NCBI GenBank assembly: GCA_963703045.1
Contig: OY969782.1
Coordinates: forward strand, 2,108,001-2,172,000
DNA: 64,000 nt
Source: Miltoncostaea sp963703045
GTDB lineage: Bacteria > Actinomycetota > Thermoleophilia > Miltoncostaeales > Miltoncostaeaceae
Direction: 5' to 3'
Under the pieces are notes generated by a model. It made no database searches, was not told the DNA's origin, and saw nothing but the letters and a program-made list of their open reading frames with translations. Made by a program: the position numbers and the translations under genes. This document shows positions 16,131-23,979 of the stretch, in pieces (position 1 is the stretch's first letter; each line of letters begins with the position of its first letter).

Positions 16131-17609
16131 GTGCCGAGCGACCCGATCCCCGTCCGGCCCGTGCGCCGCCGTCTGCTCGCGCTGCTTGCCGGCGCGGCGC
16201 TCGCGCTGGCCGCGGCCGCGACGGCCACGGCGGCCCCGACCGCCTACGTCGTCAACGGCGCCTCGGACGCCGTGACGCCCGTGAACGTCGCCACCAACAC
16301 GGCCGGCACCCCGATCGGCGTCGGGGATGCGCCGGAGGGCATCGCCATCGCCCCCGGCGGCACCCGCGCCTACGTCACCAACTTCTCGTCGAACAGCGTG
16401 ACGCCGATCGACCTCGCCACCAACACCGCCGGCACCCCGATCGGCGTCGGTCAGCGGCCGAACGCGGTCGCCGTCACCCCCGACGGCACCCGGGCATACG
16501 TGACCAACTTCTTCTCGGACAGCGTGACGCCGATCGACCTCGCCACGGGTACCGCCGGCCCCCCGATCGGCGTCGGGTTCCGTCCGGTGGGCATCGCCAT
16601 CACCCCGGACGGCACCCGGGCCTACGTGGTCAGCTACTTCTCGGACAGCGTGACGCCGATCGACCTCGCCACGGGCGCCGTCGGCACCCCGATCGCCGTC
16701 GCGGGTGGGCCGAACGCGATCGCGATCACCCCCGACGGCACCCGCGCCTACGTCGCCGACTTCGACTCGGACACGGTGACTCCGATCGACCTCGCCACCA
16801 ACACCGCCGGCTCCCCGATCGCCGCCGGCGACGGGCCGACGGCGATCGCCATCACCCCCGGCGGCACCCGCGCCTACGTCGCCAACTCCACCTCGGACGA
16901 CGTGACGCCCCTTGACCTCGCCACGAACACCGCCGGCCCCCCGATCGGCGTGGGGGACGGGCCGGAGGGCCTCGCGATCACGTCCGACGGCACCCGCGCC
17001 TACGTCGCCAACAGGAACTCGGGCAGCGTGACGCCGATCGACCTCGCCACCAACACCGCCGGCCCCCCGGTCGGCGTCGGGGTGGCCCCGGTGGGCATCG
17101 CCATCACCCCGTCGCCGCCCCCGCCCCCCCCGCCGGCGCCCCCGCCGCCCGTCCCGGCCCCCGCCATCCCCGCCACCCCCGCGGCCGCCACCGCGCCGGC
17201 CTGCCGGGTCGCCGCCGGCGGCTACGGCGGCGCGACCTGCCCCCTGGCAGGGGTGGGCCGGGCCGTCGTGCGGCGGCCGCCGAACGCCCAGGTGGTGCAG
17301 CGGCTGCGCCTCCGGGACGTCGGCCGCTACACGTTCATCTACCTCAACCGCGTGACCGGCAGGCGATTGGTGCTGCGACCTGGCAGCACGATCCGCACCC
17401 CCTCGGGCGTCCGCAGGCTGCCGCGCCGCTTCACCGCGCCGGTCGTGCGCAACGCCCGGCCGGGGACGAAGGTCGTGCTGACCACGCGCTTCCGCGCGCG
17501 CAACTTCCCGAGGCGCGCCGGCGACATCGTGCTGCGGGTGGTCCACCGCCACCCGGACGGCACCCTCACCGAGGCGCGGCTCGGGGCCGACGGGCGCATC
17601 ATCGGCTGA
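16131..17609 (+). CDS. Secreted YVTN-repeat beta-propeller protein
   Basis: 492 residues from the GTG at 16131 (GAAAGGCGG upstream). The signal peptide RRRLLALLAGAALALAAAAT ends near ATAAPTAYV. Seven tandem 42-residue repeats follow, each close to VTPIDLATNTAG.PIGVGDGP.AIAITPDGTRAYV, so the protein can close exactly one seven-bladed propeller. Next comes a pure Pro/Ala linker and then a C-terminal domain of about 145 residues with CRVAAGGYGGATCP and strand-rich Arg/Val segments. Proteins of this type lie on the cell surface or are released, and bind ligands or matrix. No enzyme motif is visible. Confidence 0.85.
   Translation: MPSDPIPVRPVRRRLLALLAGAALALAAAATATAAPTAYVVNGASDAVTPVNVATNTAGTPIGVGDAPEGIAIAPGGTRAYVTNFSSNSVTPIDLATNTAGTPIGVGQRPNAVAVTPDGTRAYVTNFFSDSVTPIDLATGTAGPPIGVGFRPVGIAITPDGTRAYVVSYFSDSVTPIDLATGAVGTPIAVAGGPNAIAITPDGTRAYVADFDSDTVTPIDLATNTAGSPIAAGDGPTAIAITPGGTRAYVANSTSDDVTPLDLATNTAGPPIGVGDGPEGLAITSDGTRAYVANRNSGSVTPIDLATNTAGPPVGVGVAPVGIAITPSPPPPPPPAPPPPVPAPAIPATPAAATAPACRVAAGGYGGATCPLAGVGRAVVRRPPNAQVVQRLRLRDVGRYTFIYLNRVTGRRLVLRPGSTIRTPSGVRRLPRRFTAPVVRNARPGTKVVLTTRFRARNFPRRAGDIVLRVVHRHPDGTLTEARLGADGRIIG
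16242..17112 (+). repeat. Seven tandem 126-bp repeats encoding YVTN blades
   Basis: The period is 126 bp (42 codons) and the DNA itself is highly similar between units, for example the recurring GTGACGCCGATCGACCTCGC block. Variation is concentrated in the segment between AYV and SVTP. Such repeats can expand or contract by recombination and are prone to misassembly. Confidence 0.85.
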
Positions 17610-17619
17610 CGCGGAGGTC

Positions 17620-17649
17620 GCGACCCGGGCGCGCCGCGCCCGGAGTCGC
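17620..17649 (+). terminator. Terminator-like hairpin after the YVTN gene
   Basis: GCGAC-CCGGGCGCG-C-CGCGCCCGG-A-GTCGC forms a long, almost perfect stem starting 11 nt after the stop codon. Confidence 0.5.
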
Positions 17650-17726
17650 CCCGGTCGCGGGCGCGCCATCGGGCTGGCGGCGGCCCCGCGGCTGCGCCGC
17701 CGGCCGCGCCCGGGCAGGATGGTCCG

Positions 17727-18995
17727 ATGCGCATCGTCATCTGGCACGGCTACCTCCTGGGCGGGACGGGCTCGAACGTCTACACGCGCTCCCTGGCGCG
17801 GGCGTGGCGACGTTCGGGCCACGAGGTGACCGTCATCTGCCAGGACCCGCGCCCCGACGATCACGACCTCGGGGGCGCGCGGGTGGTGCGCCCGCCGATC
17901 GGGCCGCGGCTGCCGGTGTTCGTGCTCGACTCGTACGAGGACGTCGAGGCGCGCCTGATCGGCGAGATGCCGCGCGCCGAGCTCGACGGCATCGTCGAGG
18001 CCAACGCCGCCGCGATACGGGCCGAGCTGCCCGCGGACCTCGTGCTCGTGAACCACGTGCTGCTCGGCGCCCCGGTGGGGGCGGCGGCAGGTGCGCCGTT
18101 CGTCGTCAAGGCGCACGGATCGGAGCTCGAGTACGCCATGCGCGGCGACGCCGCCCTCAGCGGGTGGGCGCGCGAGACGATCGCATCGGCGACGGCCGTC
18201 GTCGCCGGTTCCGAGCACGTGCGGGGGGTCCTCGGCGAGGTGATCGGGCCGGGGTCCTACGAGCAGGTCGTCGAGGTGGTGCCGCCGGGGGTGGACGTCA
18301 ACGAGCTACGGCCCCAGCCGCGGGAGCAGGCCCTGGCGAACCTGATCGCCCAGTGCCGCCTCGACCCGCCGAACCCGCCCTCGGCCCGCGACGAGCGCGC
18401 GCCCGACGAGGGCAACGCCGAGCGCCTGGCCGACTTCCTGGCCGGCGAGGCCCCCACGATCCTCTACGTCGGCAAGCTCAGCCACGAGAAGGGGGTCCAC
18501 CTGCTGCTCGAGGCCCTCGACCGCCTCGACGCCCGCGCGGTGATCGTGGGGTTCGGTCCCGAGCGGGCCCGCCTCGAGCGGCAGGCCGGGGCGCGCGTGC
18601 TCTTCACCGGCGCGCTCGAGCACCGCCACCTCGCCCACCTGTGGCCGCTGGCCGACGTGAGCGTGACTCCGTCCGTCTTCCCCGAGGCCTTCGGCATGGT
18701 CGCCGCCGAGGCGGCGTCGTGCGGCTCGCCGCCGCTCGTGGCCCGGCACTCCGGCCTGGCCGAGGTCGCCCTCGGTCTCGAGGCCGAGTACCTCCCCGAG
18801 CACCGCCACCTGGCCGCGTTCTCCCCGGGGGACGCCGACGACCTGACGGCCCGCCTGCGGGCCATCCTGGCCCTGCCCCCCGCCGAGCGCGCCGCGCTCG
18901 GGGCGGCCGCACGACGCGCCGCGGTGCGCCTGTGGAGCTGGGAGGGGGTCGCCGCCCGCCTGCTGGCGCTGGGCGCGGGCCCGGGCGGGAGCTGA
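17727..18995 (+). CDS. GT4-family glycosyltransferase
   Basis: 422 residues with the GT-B layout. The N-terminal Rossmann half starts MRIVIWHGYLLGGTGSNVYT (acceptor side, with a glycine-rich loop) and includes VVKAHGSELEYA. The C-terminal half has ILYVGKLSHEKGVHLLLEAL and the nucleotide-sugar binding stretch SVFPEAFGMVAAEAASCGSPPLV, which contains the E-x7-E signature of family 4. It probably transfers a hexose from a nucleotide-sugar to a lipid or exported glycan at the cytoplasmic side of the membrane. It is not in a glycan cluster here. Confidence 0.88.
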   Translation: MRIVIWHGYLLGGTGSNVYTRSLARAWRRSGHEVTVICQDPRPDDHDLGGARVVRPPIGPRLPVFVLDSYEDVEARLIGEMPRAELDGIVEANAAAIRAELPADLVLVNHVLLGAPVGAAAGAPFVVKAHGSELEYAMRGDAALSGWARETIASATAVVAGSEHVRGVLGEVIGPGSYEQVVEVVPPGVDVNELRPQPREQALANLIAQCRLDPPNPPSARDERAPDEGNAERLADFLAGEAPTILYVGKLSHEKGVHLLLEALDRLDARAVIVGFGPERARLERQAGARVLFTGALEHRHLAHLWPLADVSVTPSVFPEAFGMVAAEAASCGSPPLVARHSGLAEVALGLEAEYLPEHRHLAAFSPGDADDLTARLRAILALPPAERAALGAAARRAAVRLWSWEGVAARLLALGAGPGGS

Positions 18996-19015
18996 CGGCG
19001 CCGCGGGCGGCGGAG

Positions 19016-19088
19016 TGCCCCCAACGGGATTCGAACCCGTGCCGCCGCCTTGAAAGGGCGGTGTCCTGGGCCGCTAGACGATGGGGGC
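19016..19088 (-). tRNA. tRNA-Glu (anticodon TTC)
   Basis: A 73-nt cloverleaf on the minus strand: acceptor GCCCCCA with TGGGGGC, D arm following TCGTCTAGC, anticodon stem CCGCC/GGCGG with loop CTTTCAA (TTC), T arm ACGGGTTCGAATCCCGT, discriminator A, no encoded CCA. Only 12 nt separate it from the U-rich end of the upstream hairpin (19108-19141), so it has no room for its own promoter and must be reached by transcription through the structured leader. Confidence 0.95.
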
Positions 19089-19107
19089 CGGGACGAACCG
19101 AAAAGAA

Positions 19108-19141
19108 GGGCCCGGGACGGAGGAGAATCCGTCCCGGGCCC
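19108..19141 (-). terminator. 14-bp terminator/attenuator hairpin before tRNA-Glu
   Basis: GGGCCCGGGACGGA pairs perfectly with TCCGTCCCGGGCCC around a 6-nt loop. On the minus strand it is followed directly by TTCTTTT, which makes it the most canonical intrinsic terminator in the window. The plus-strand exit has no U-run. tRNA-Glu begins 20 nt beyond the stem. Confidence 0.75.
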
Positions 19142-19215
19142 CGGTGGCAGAAGAGGTCTGGCTGAGGGGCATCGTTCTCGCCCCCTCGCTGCAGCTGCGC
19201 GTCGGGGGGATGCCC

Positions 19216-19248
19216 CTAGCTACTGCCACCTCCACAGTCACTATGCAA
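19216..19248 (-). CDS. Ten-codon leader peptide ORF (TTG start)
   Basis: The reading frame gives MHSDCGGGSS and a TAG stop. It starts at TTG, 8 nt after GGAGG in the perfect anti-16S sequence AAAGGAGGTG. The last codons and the stop lie inside the two helices of the leader RNA, the geometry expected of a translation-sensing leader peptide. The single Cys and the run of Gly/Ser codons are the only candidates for an amino-acid signal. The coding claim rests on RBS quality and position alone. Confidence 0.4.
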   Translation of the reverse strand: MHSDCGGGSS

Positions 19249-19277
19249 TAGGACCACCTCCTTTCCGTGGTATCGCG

Positions 19278-19283
19278 ACATTA
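19278..19283 (-). promoter_or_regulatory. -10 box of the tRNA-Glu leader transcript
   Basis: TAATGT on the minus strand is an AT-rich hexamer in otherwise GC-rich DNA and lies 14 nt before the SD of the leader ORF. No good -35 element is visible. Confidence 0.35.
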
Positions 19284-19436
19284 GCGGGAGCATCGGCCGG
19301 AGGCCACCGTGCCGTTCGTCATCCGTCGGCGGGGCACCCGTCGCCGGTGGGCGGCGGGGCGCGACCGGGGGCATCGCTGCCACGATGGCGGGGTGACGCG
19401 TCCCGGCCAGGGGCGCGCGGAGCGATGGGAGCCACC

Positions 19437-19721
19437 ATGCCGAAGGCCGTCTGGAACGGCGCCGTGATCGCCGAGAGCGACGACACCGTCGTCGTCGAGG
19501 GCAACCACTACTTCCCCCGCGACTCGGTCCTGGGTGACGCCCTCGCCGAGAGCTCCAAGACGTCGGTGTGCCCCTGGAAGGGCACGGCCAGCTACTACGA
19601 CGTGACGATCGACGGGCAGGTCAACGCCGGCGCCGCCTGGTACTACCCGGCCCCGAAGGACGAGGCCGCGCAGATCAAGGACCACGTCGCCTTCTGGCGC
19701 GGCGTCACCGTCGAGCCGTAG
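19437..19721 (+). CDS. DUF427 domain protein
   Basis: 94 residues from the ATG at 19437 (GGGAG upstream; an in-frame ATG at 19425 is possible). The sequence has the family pattern: KAVWNGAVIAESDDTVVVEGNHYFP, the buried CPWKGTASYYDV strand and WYYPAPKDEA. DUF427 proteins are compact all-beta proteins of unknown biochemical role, common in actinobacteria and often next to oxidoreductases. Here the gene is 10 nt from a disulfide oxidoreductase gene in the same orientation, so the two are likely one operon. Confidence 0.88.
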   Translation: MPKAVWNGAVIAESDDTVVVEGNHYFPRDSVLGDALAESSKTSVCPWKGTASYYDVTIDGQVNAGAAWYYPAPKDEAAQIKDHVAFWRGVTVEP

Positions 19722-19731
19722 GGAGCCTGCC

Positions 19732-21099
19732 GTGGCGGCCGTCGATCTCATCGTCATCGGAGCCGGCATGGCCGGCATCAACGCCGCCGGTCGCGCCGCC
19801 GAGGCCGGGGCGAGCGTGGCGGTGGTCGAGCGCGACCGCATCGGGGGGACGTGCCCGATTCGCGGGTGCATCCCCTCGAAGGCGCTCATCCGCAGCGCCG
19901 AGATCGCCCACGAGGTGCGCTCGGCCGCCGAGTACGGCGTGCTCGTGGACGGGTTCCGCATCGACATGGGCGCCGTCATCGACCGCGTCCAGCGCATCGT
20001 CGACCGGGGCTCGGCCGGCGCGACCGCCTATCTCGAGTCGCTCGAGACGGTGCGGATCGTCCGGGGCGAGGCGCGCTTCGAGGAGCCCGGGGTCGTGGCC
20101 GTCGGCGACGAGCGGCTGAGTGCCCCGCGCGTGCTGGTGTCGTCCGGTGCCGAGCCGATCACGCTGCCCATACCGGGTCTGGCCGAGACGCCCCACCTGA
20201 CCAGCGACGACGTGCTGGTGCTGCGCGAGGTGCCGCCCCGGCTGCTCGTGATCGGCGCCGGGCCGGTGGGCCTGGAGCTCGGCCAGGCGCTGTCGCGCCT
20301 CGGCTCGCGGGTGACGATCGTCGAGGCCGAGCCGACGCTGCTGGCCGGTGCCGAGCCCGAGATCGGCGTCGCTCTGCGGGAGCTGCTCGACGCGGAGGGC
20401 ATCGAGATCATGTGCGGCGCACGGGTCGAGCGCGCCTCGGCCGGCCCGGACGGCCGGCCGCGTCTCACCGTCACTGTCGACGGCTCCACTCGCGAGCTCG
20501 ACGGCGATGCGCTCCTGCTGGGCGCGGGCCGGGGCCCGTCGGTCGGTGCGCTGCGCCTGGCGGCCGCCGGCATCGAGGGGGGGCCGACGGGCATCCCGGT
20601 CGGGCCGCGCCTCGAGACCTCGCAGGAGGGCCACTACGCCGCCGGCGACGTGCTCGGCGCCCCGTTCGGCGCGTACACGCACATCGCACGGCAGCTCGGG
20701 CGGGACGCCGCCGAGAACGCCCTCGGCCTGGGCGCGCACGACGTGTCGCGCGACCAGGGACCGCGCGCCGTCTTCAGCGACCCCGAGTTCGCCACCGTGG
20801 GCCTCACCGAGGCGCAGGCGCGCGAGGCGGGCCACGACGTGGGCGTCGGCGTGAACCGGTTCTCGGGCGGCAAGGCGCGCGCCTGGGGTCAGGAGCGCGG
20901 CCTCGTGAAGGTGGTCGTTGACCGCGCGAGCCGCCGCATCCTCGGGGCCCACGTGCTCGCCTACCACGCCGCCGACCTGATCCACCCGATCGTGGTGGCC
21001 ATGGGCGCCGGCAGCGCCGACCCGCTGGTCGACGCCTTCCACATCCACCCGACGCTCGGCGAACCGGTGCAGGGCGCCGTGCGGAGCGCCCTGCTCTAA
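19732..21099 (+). CDS. Class I pyridine nucleotide-disulfide oxidoreductase (dihydrolipoamide/mercuric-reductase-like)
   Basis: 455 residues with a GTG start after GGGAG. The FAD motif is GAGMAG near residue 10, and the redox-active pair is Cys41-Cys46 in GGTCPIRGCIPSK, the CxxxxC spacing of class I enzymes. The second dinucleotide site is IGAGPVGLELG, the FAD-closing motif is YAAGDVLG, and the C-terminal dimer interface contains FHIHPTLGEPVQ, with the catalytic His-x-His-Pro-Thr block. There is no N-terminal heavy-metal domain. It reduces a small disulfide, quinone or related substrate; a lipoamide role is unsupported because no 2-oxoacid dehydrogenase genes are near. It overlaps the convergent SDR gene by 4 nt. 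Confidence 0.88.
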   Translation: MAAVDLIVIGAGMAGINAAGRAAEAGASVAVVERDRIGGTCPIRGCIPSKALIRSAEIAHEVRSAAEYGVLVDGFRIDMGAVIDRVQRIVDRGSAGATAYLESLETVRIVRGEARFEEPGVVAVGDERLSAPRVLVSSGAEPITLPIPGLAETPHLTSDDVLVLREVPPRLLVIGAGPVGLELGQALSRLGSRVTIVEAEPTLLAGAEPEIGVALRELLDAEGIEIMCGARVERASAGPDGRPRLTVTVDGSTRELDGDALLLGAGRGPSVGALRLAAAGIEGGPTGIPVGPRLETSQEGHYAAGDVLGAPFGAYTHIARQLGRDAAENALGLGAHDVSRDQGPRAVFSDPEFATVGLTEAQAREAGHDVGVGVNRFSGGKARAWGQERGLVKVVVDRASRRILGAHVLAYHAADLIHPIVVAMGAGSADPLVDAFHIHPTLGEPVQGAVRSALL

Positions 21100-21890
21100 C
21101 CCCCCGTGCGCCGGCGGCGGTCGCGGTGGCGCTTCGCGGCGATGCGCGCCACGAACGCGCGCCGCAGCGCACCGGGCAGCCAGCGCCCGATCAGCTTCAT
21201 CACGAACGACATGCGGCGCGGGAAGGCGATCTCGGCGCGGCCGGCCTCCAGCCCGTCAACGATCGCGAGCGCGGCCTCGTCGGCCTCGATCACGAACGGC
21301 ATCTCGAAGTCGTTCTGCTCGGTCAGTCCGGTCGTGACGAAGCCGGGGGCGACGACGGTCACCTCCACGCCCGAGCGCTCGCCCGCGAGGTCGGCCCGCA
21401 GGCTGTCGGCCATGCTGATGAGGAAGGCCTTCGTCGCGCCGTACGCGCTCGCCATCGGCAGCGAGGCGAAGCCGGTGACGCTGGCGACGACCGCGATGCG
21501 GCCCTCGCCGCGGGAGCGCATGTGCGGCAGCACGGCCTCGACGCAGTTGACCGTGCCCATCACGTTGACCTCGATGTGGGGACGGAACAGCTCGGCCGAG
21601 AACTCCTCGGGCAGGATCGGGCGGTAGGTGCCCGCGTTCAGCAGCGCGATGTCGATGTGGCCGTGGGCCTCGACGATGCCGGCGACCACGCCGGCGATCG
21701 ACTCCGGGTCGGTGATGTCGCCGGGCCGCGACTCGATGCCCGGCATCTCCCCCGCGAGCTCGGCGAGCGCCTCCTCACCGCGTGCCGTGGCGACCACGCG
21801 CGCTCCGCGGCGCGCGAGCTCGCGCGCCACCTCGGCGCCGATGCCCGACGACGCCCCCGTGATCCAGACGACCTTGCCGGCGAGGCTCAT
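21096..21890 (-). CDS. Short-chain dehydrogenase/reductase (last gene of lipid-modification operon)
   Basis: 264 residues. NAD(P) motif TGASSGIG in the N-terminus, NAG motif in LLNAGTYRP, catalytic Ser in VASVTGFASLP, YGATK for the Tyr-Lys pair, and a basic C-terminal tail (RRMSFVMKLIGRWLP then RHRDRRRR) that may associate with the membrane. The ATG at 21890 shares one base with the TGA of the CFA-synthase gene, so translation is coupled. SDRs are standard members of FAD oxidase-DUF1365-CFA synthase clusters, where they are presumed to act on modified fatty acyl chains. Confidence 0.9.
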   Translation of the reverse strand: MSLAGKVVWITGASSGIGAEVARELARRGARVVATARGEEALAELAGEMPGIESRPGDITDPESIAGVVAGIVEAHGHIDIALLNAGTYRPILPEEFSAELFRPHIEVNVMGTVNCVEAVLPHMRSRGEGRIAVVASVTGFASLPMASAYGATKAFLISMADSLRADLAGERSGVEVTVVAPGFVTTGLTEQNDFEMPFVIEADEAALAIVDGLEAGRAEIAFPRRMSFVMKLIGRWLPGALRRAFVARIAAKRHRDRRRRTGG

Positions 21891-23198
21891 CAGAAGGCCA
21901 TCCTCGGTGAGGGGTCGGCGGGCAGCCGGTCGTTGAACGGCCGCGTCACCACCAGTTGGTAGTCGTGCAGTGCGCGCGTGCGGAAGCCCGCCTCGCAGAA
22001 GGCGAGGTAGAACTCCCAGGTGCGGATGAACCGCTCGTCGTAGCCGAGGGCGAGCACCCCGTCGCGGTTGGCGAGGAAGCGCTCTCGCCACTCCCGGAGC
22101 GTGCGCGCGTAGTGGTAGCCGATGTTCTCGACGCCGTGCACGATCAGCTCGGACGAGCGCGTCATGGCGCCGACGACGGCGTCGAGCGAGGGGATGAGGG
22201 CTCCGGGGAAGACGTACTGGCGGATCCAGTCGTTGCCGCGCCGGTAGCGCTCGTAGCGCTGGTCGGGGACCGCGATCGTCTGGATGCACGCCACCCCGCC
22301 AGGTTCCATGCAGGCGGTCGACCGCCGCGAAGTAGACCGGCAGCTCGCGGTGGCCGATCGCCTCGAGCATCTCGATCGACGCCACGTGGGTGAAGGTCTC
22401 GGTGAGCGTGCGGTAGTCCTGCAGCCGGATGTCGATGCGGTCGGACAGGCCGGCTGCGGCGGCGCGCTCGCGGGCGAGCGCGGCCTGCTCCTCGGACAGG
22501 GTGACCCCGGTGACGCGGGCGCCGAACCGGCCCGCGGCGTGCAGCGCGAAGCCGCCCCAGCCGCAGCCGATCTCGAGCACGTGCGAGTCGGGTCCGAGGC
22601 CGAGCTTCTCGCAGATGCGCCGGTACTTGGCCTCCTGCGCCTCCTCGAGCGTCATCGCGGGATCCTCGAAGACGGCGCACGAGTACGTCCAGGTCGGATC
22701 GAGGAAGAGCGCGTAGAGGTCGTTGCCGAGGTCGTAGTGGTACTGGATGTCGCGCCTGGCGCCGGGCAGGTCGGAGCGGGCCGGCAGGCGCGGCCGCCGC
22801 CGCTGCAGCTCCATCAGCAGCGATGCGGGCGGCCGCGAGCGGACGTCCTCGGCGGTGACCGCGAGGATCTCGAGCAGCCCCACCAGGTCGTCGGCCCGCC
22901 AGTCGCCGGCGACGTACGCCTCGCCGATCGCGAGGCGGCCCCGGGTGGCGAGGCGGCGCCACAGGTTCTTGGAGTTGACCGTCACGGTGACGTCGGGGCC
23001 GGTGGACGGATCGCCCGCGGAGCGCACCGTGCCGTCGGGCAGGCGCACGGCGATGCGCCCGCGCGCGGGCGATCCGAGGCCCCAGAGGGCGGCGCGGCGC
23101 GCCAGCGGGGTCAGCGGCGACCGCGTGGCTCCGGGCAGCGGCCGCAGGGCGCGTCGCGGGGCGACGGCCGGCGACTCGGCCACGGCCGTGCCGGCCAC
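21890..23198 (-). pseudogene. cfa: Cyclopropane-fatty-acyl-phospholipid synthase-like methyltransferase, one-base insertion
   Basis: Homology is continuous over about 435 residues but needs one frame change. The first frame gives the N-terminal lipid-binding part (ARGRIAVRLPDGTVR, NSKNLWRRLATRGRLAIGEAYV) and the SAM domain (VLEIGCGWGGFALHAA, then VASIEMLEAIGHRE). At about 22309 one extra base shifts the frame, and the protein continues as EPGGVACIQTIAVPDQRY, then FIRTWEFYLAFCEAGF, to the stop at 21890. Removing that base restores CTG-CTG-GAA-CCT-GGC. The enzyme would methylate unsaturated phospholipid acyl chains using SAM. The GTG at 23198 is the only start in frame. Sequencing error is the likelier explanation. 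Confidence 0.82.
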
Positions 23199-23199
23199 G

Positions 23200-23979
23200 G
23201 CCGTCGCCGGCCGCGGTGCGCGACCCCTCGCCGGGCGAGAACCGGGGCTTGTGGTGGAACGGGACCTTCTTCATCGCGAGCTTGACCGCCTGCCAGTGGA
23301 TGAGGCCGGACACCTGCTGGGACATCAGTGGGTAGCGCACGAGGGCCCGCGCGAGCCGCGCGTTCGTGAGCGGGCGCCGCTCGCCGGCGAGCTCGGCCCA
23401 GAACGGCCGTCGGCCGTCCTCGACGATCCCCACCCCCGCGCGCACCTGCTCGCCGGGCTCGACGAACGAGAACCGGTAGGTCTGGTCCATGCCGAAGAAG
23501 GGGGAGACGTGCATCTGCTTGCGGTGCTCGTAGACCTGGCGGGCCCCGTGCTCGATGCGGTTCTCGGCCGTCAGCAGGTAGGGATGGCGCTCACCGAAGG
23601 TGTTGGAGACCTCGGCGACGATCGCGGCCGGCGTGCCGTCGGCCGCGTAGCAGTGGAAGTAGCTGACCGGGTTGAAGACGTGCCCGAGCAGGCGCAGGTT
23701 CGTGATCAGCAGCACCCGTCCCCCGGTCAGGTCGATGCCGTGCCCGTCGAGGAACGCGAGCACGTTCTCCTTGACCGGCCGCCGGGGATCGCCGAGGTGG
23801 TCGCCGTCGCGGAACGTCAGCACGTTCGGGCGGTTGTAGCCGAACAGCGCCAGGCGCCGGTCGAGCTCCGGCAGCTCGTCGAGGTCGAGCCCGTAGAAGC
23901 ACACCGGGTAGCGGAACTCGTTGCGCGCCGGCTCGGTGCGCACGTGAAGCAGCGTGCCCTCGTAGAGCGCCGACCTCAC
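23200..23979 (-). CDS. DUF1365 family protein, 3' end unresolved
   Basis: Starts at a GTG overlapping the previous stop by 4 nt. Family blocks are SALYEGTLLHVRTEPARNEF, the NYRPNVLTF-like segment, LLGHVFNPVSYFHCY, SNTFGERHPYLL and the C-terminal SGLIHWQAVKLAMKKVPFHHKP. The normal end of the family is reached at about 23240, but there is no stop codon: the frame runs on through the CFA gene as antisense-like filler. Either a one-base error hides the stop, or the gene is fused in frame to the CFA synthase, whose frame is also open here. DUF1365 proteins accompany CFA synthases and are assumed to work on lipids. Confidence 0.8.

Larger units (their letters stand above)
19101..19271 (-). ncRNA. 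Structured leader RNA upstream of tRNA-Glu (candidate attenuator or independent sRNA)
   Basis: Read on the minus strand from a probable start near 19271, the RNA contains in order: a perfect ten-base SD (AAAGGAGGTG), a ten-codon ORF, nested helices, and a terminator-like hairpin. The outer helix pairs GGTGGCAG (19230-19223) with CTGCCACC (19150-19143); an inner helix pairs GGGGCATC (19216-19209) with GATGCCCC (19173-19166). The outer helix 5' arm is inside the ORF, so a translating ribosome would open it. The terminator hairpin begins one base after the outer 3' arm. I know no named RNA family with this layout. The orientation is supported by SD, ORF and U-rich tail all lying on the minus strand. 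Confidence 0.5.

Noticed and set aside
19253..19266. Resemblance of CCACCTCCTTTCC (plus strand) to the 3' end of 16S rRNA
   Set aside because: No other 16S sequence precedes it; on the minus strand it is a perfect Shine-Dalgarno sequence of the tRNA-Glu leader ORF.
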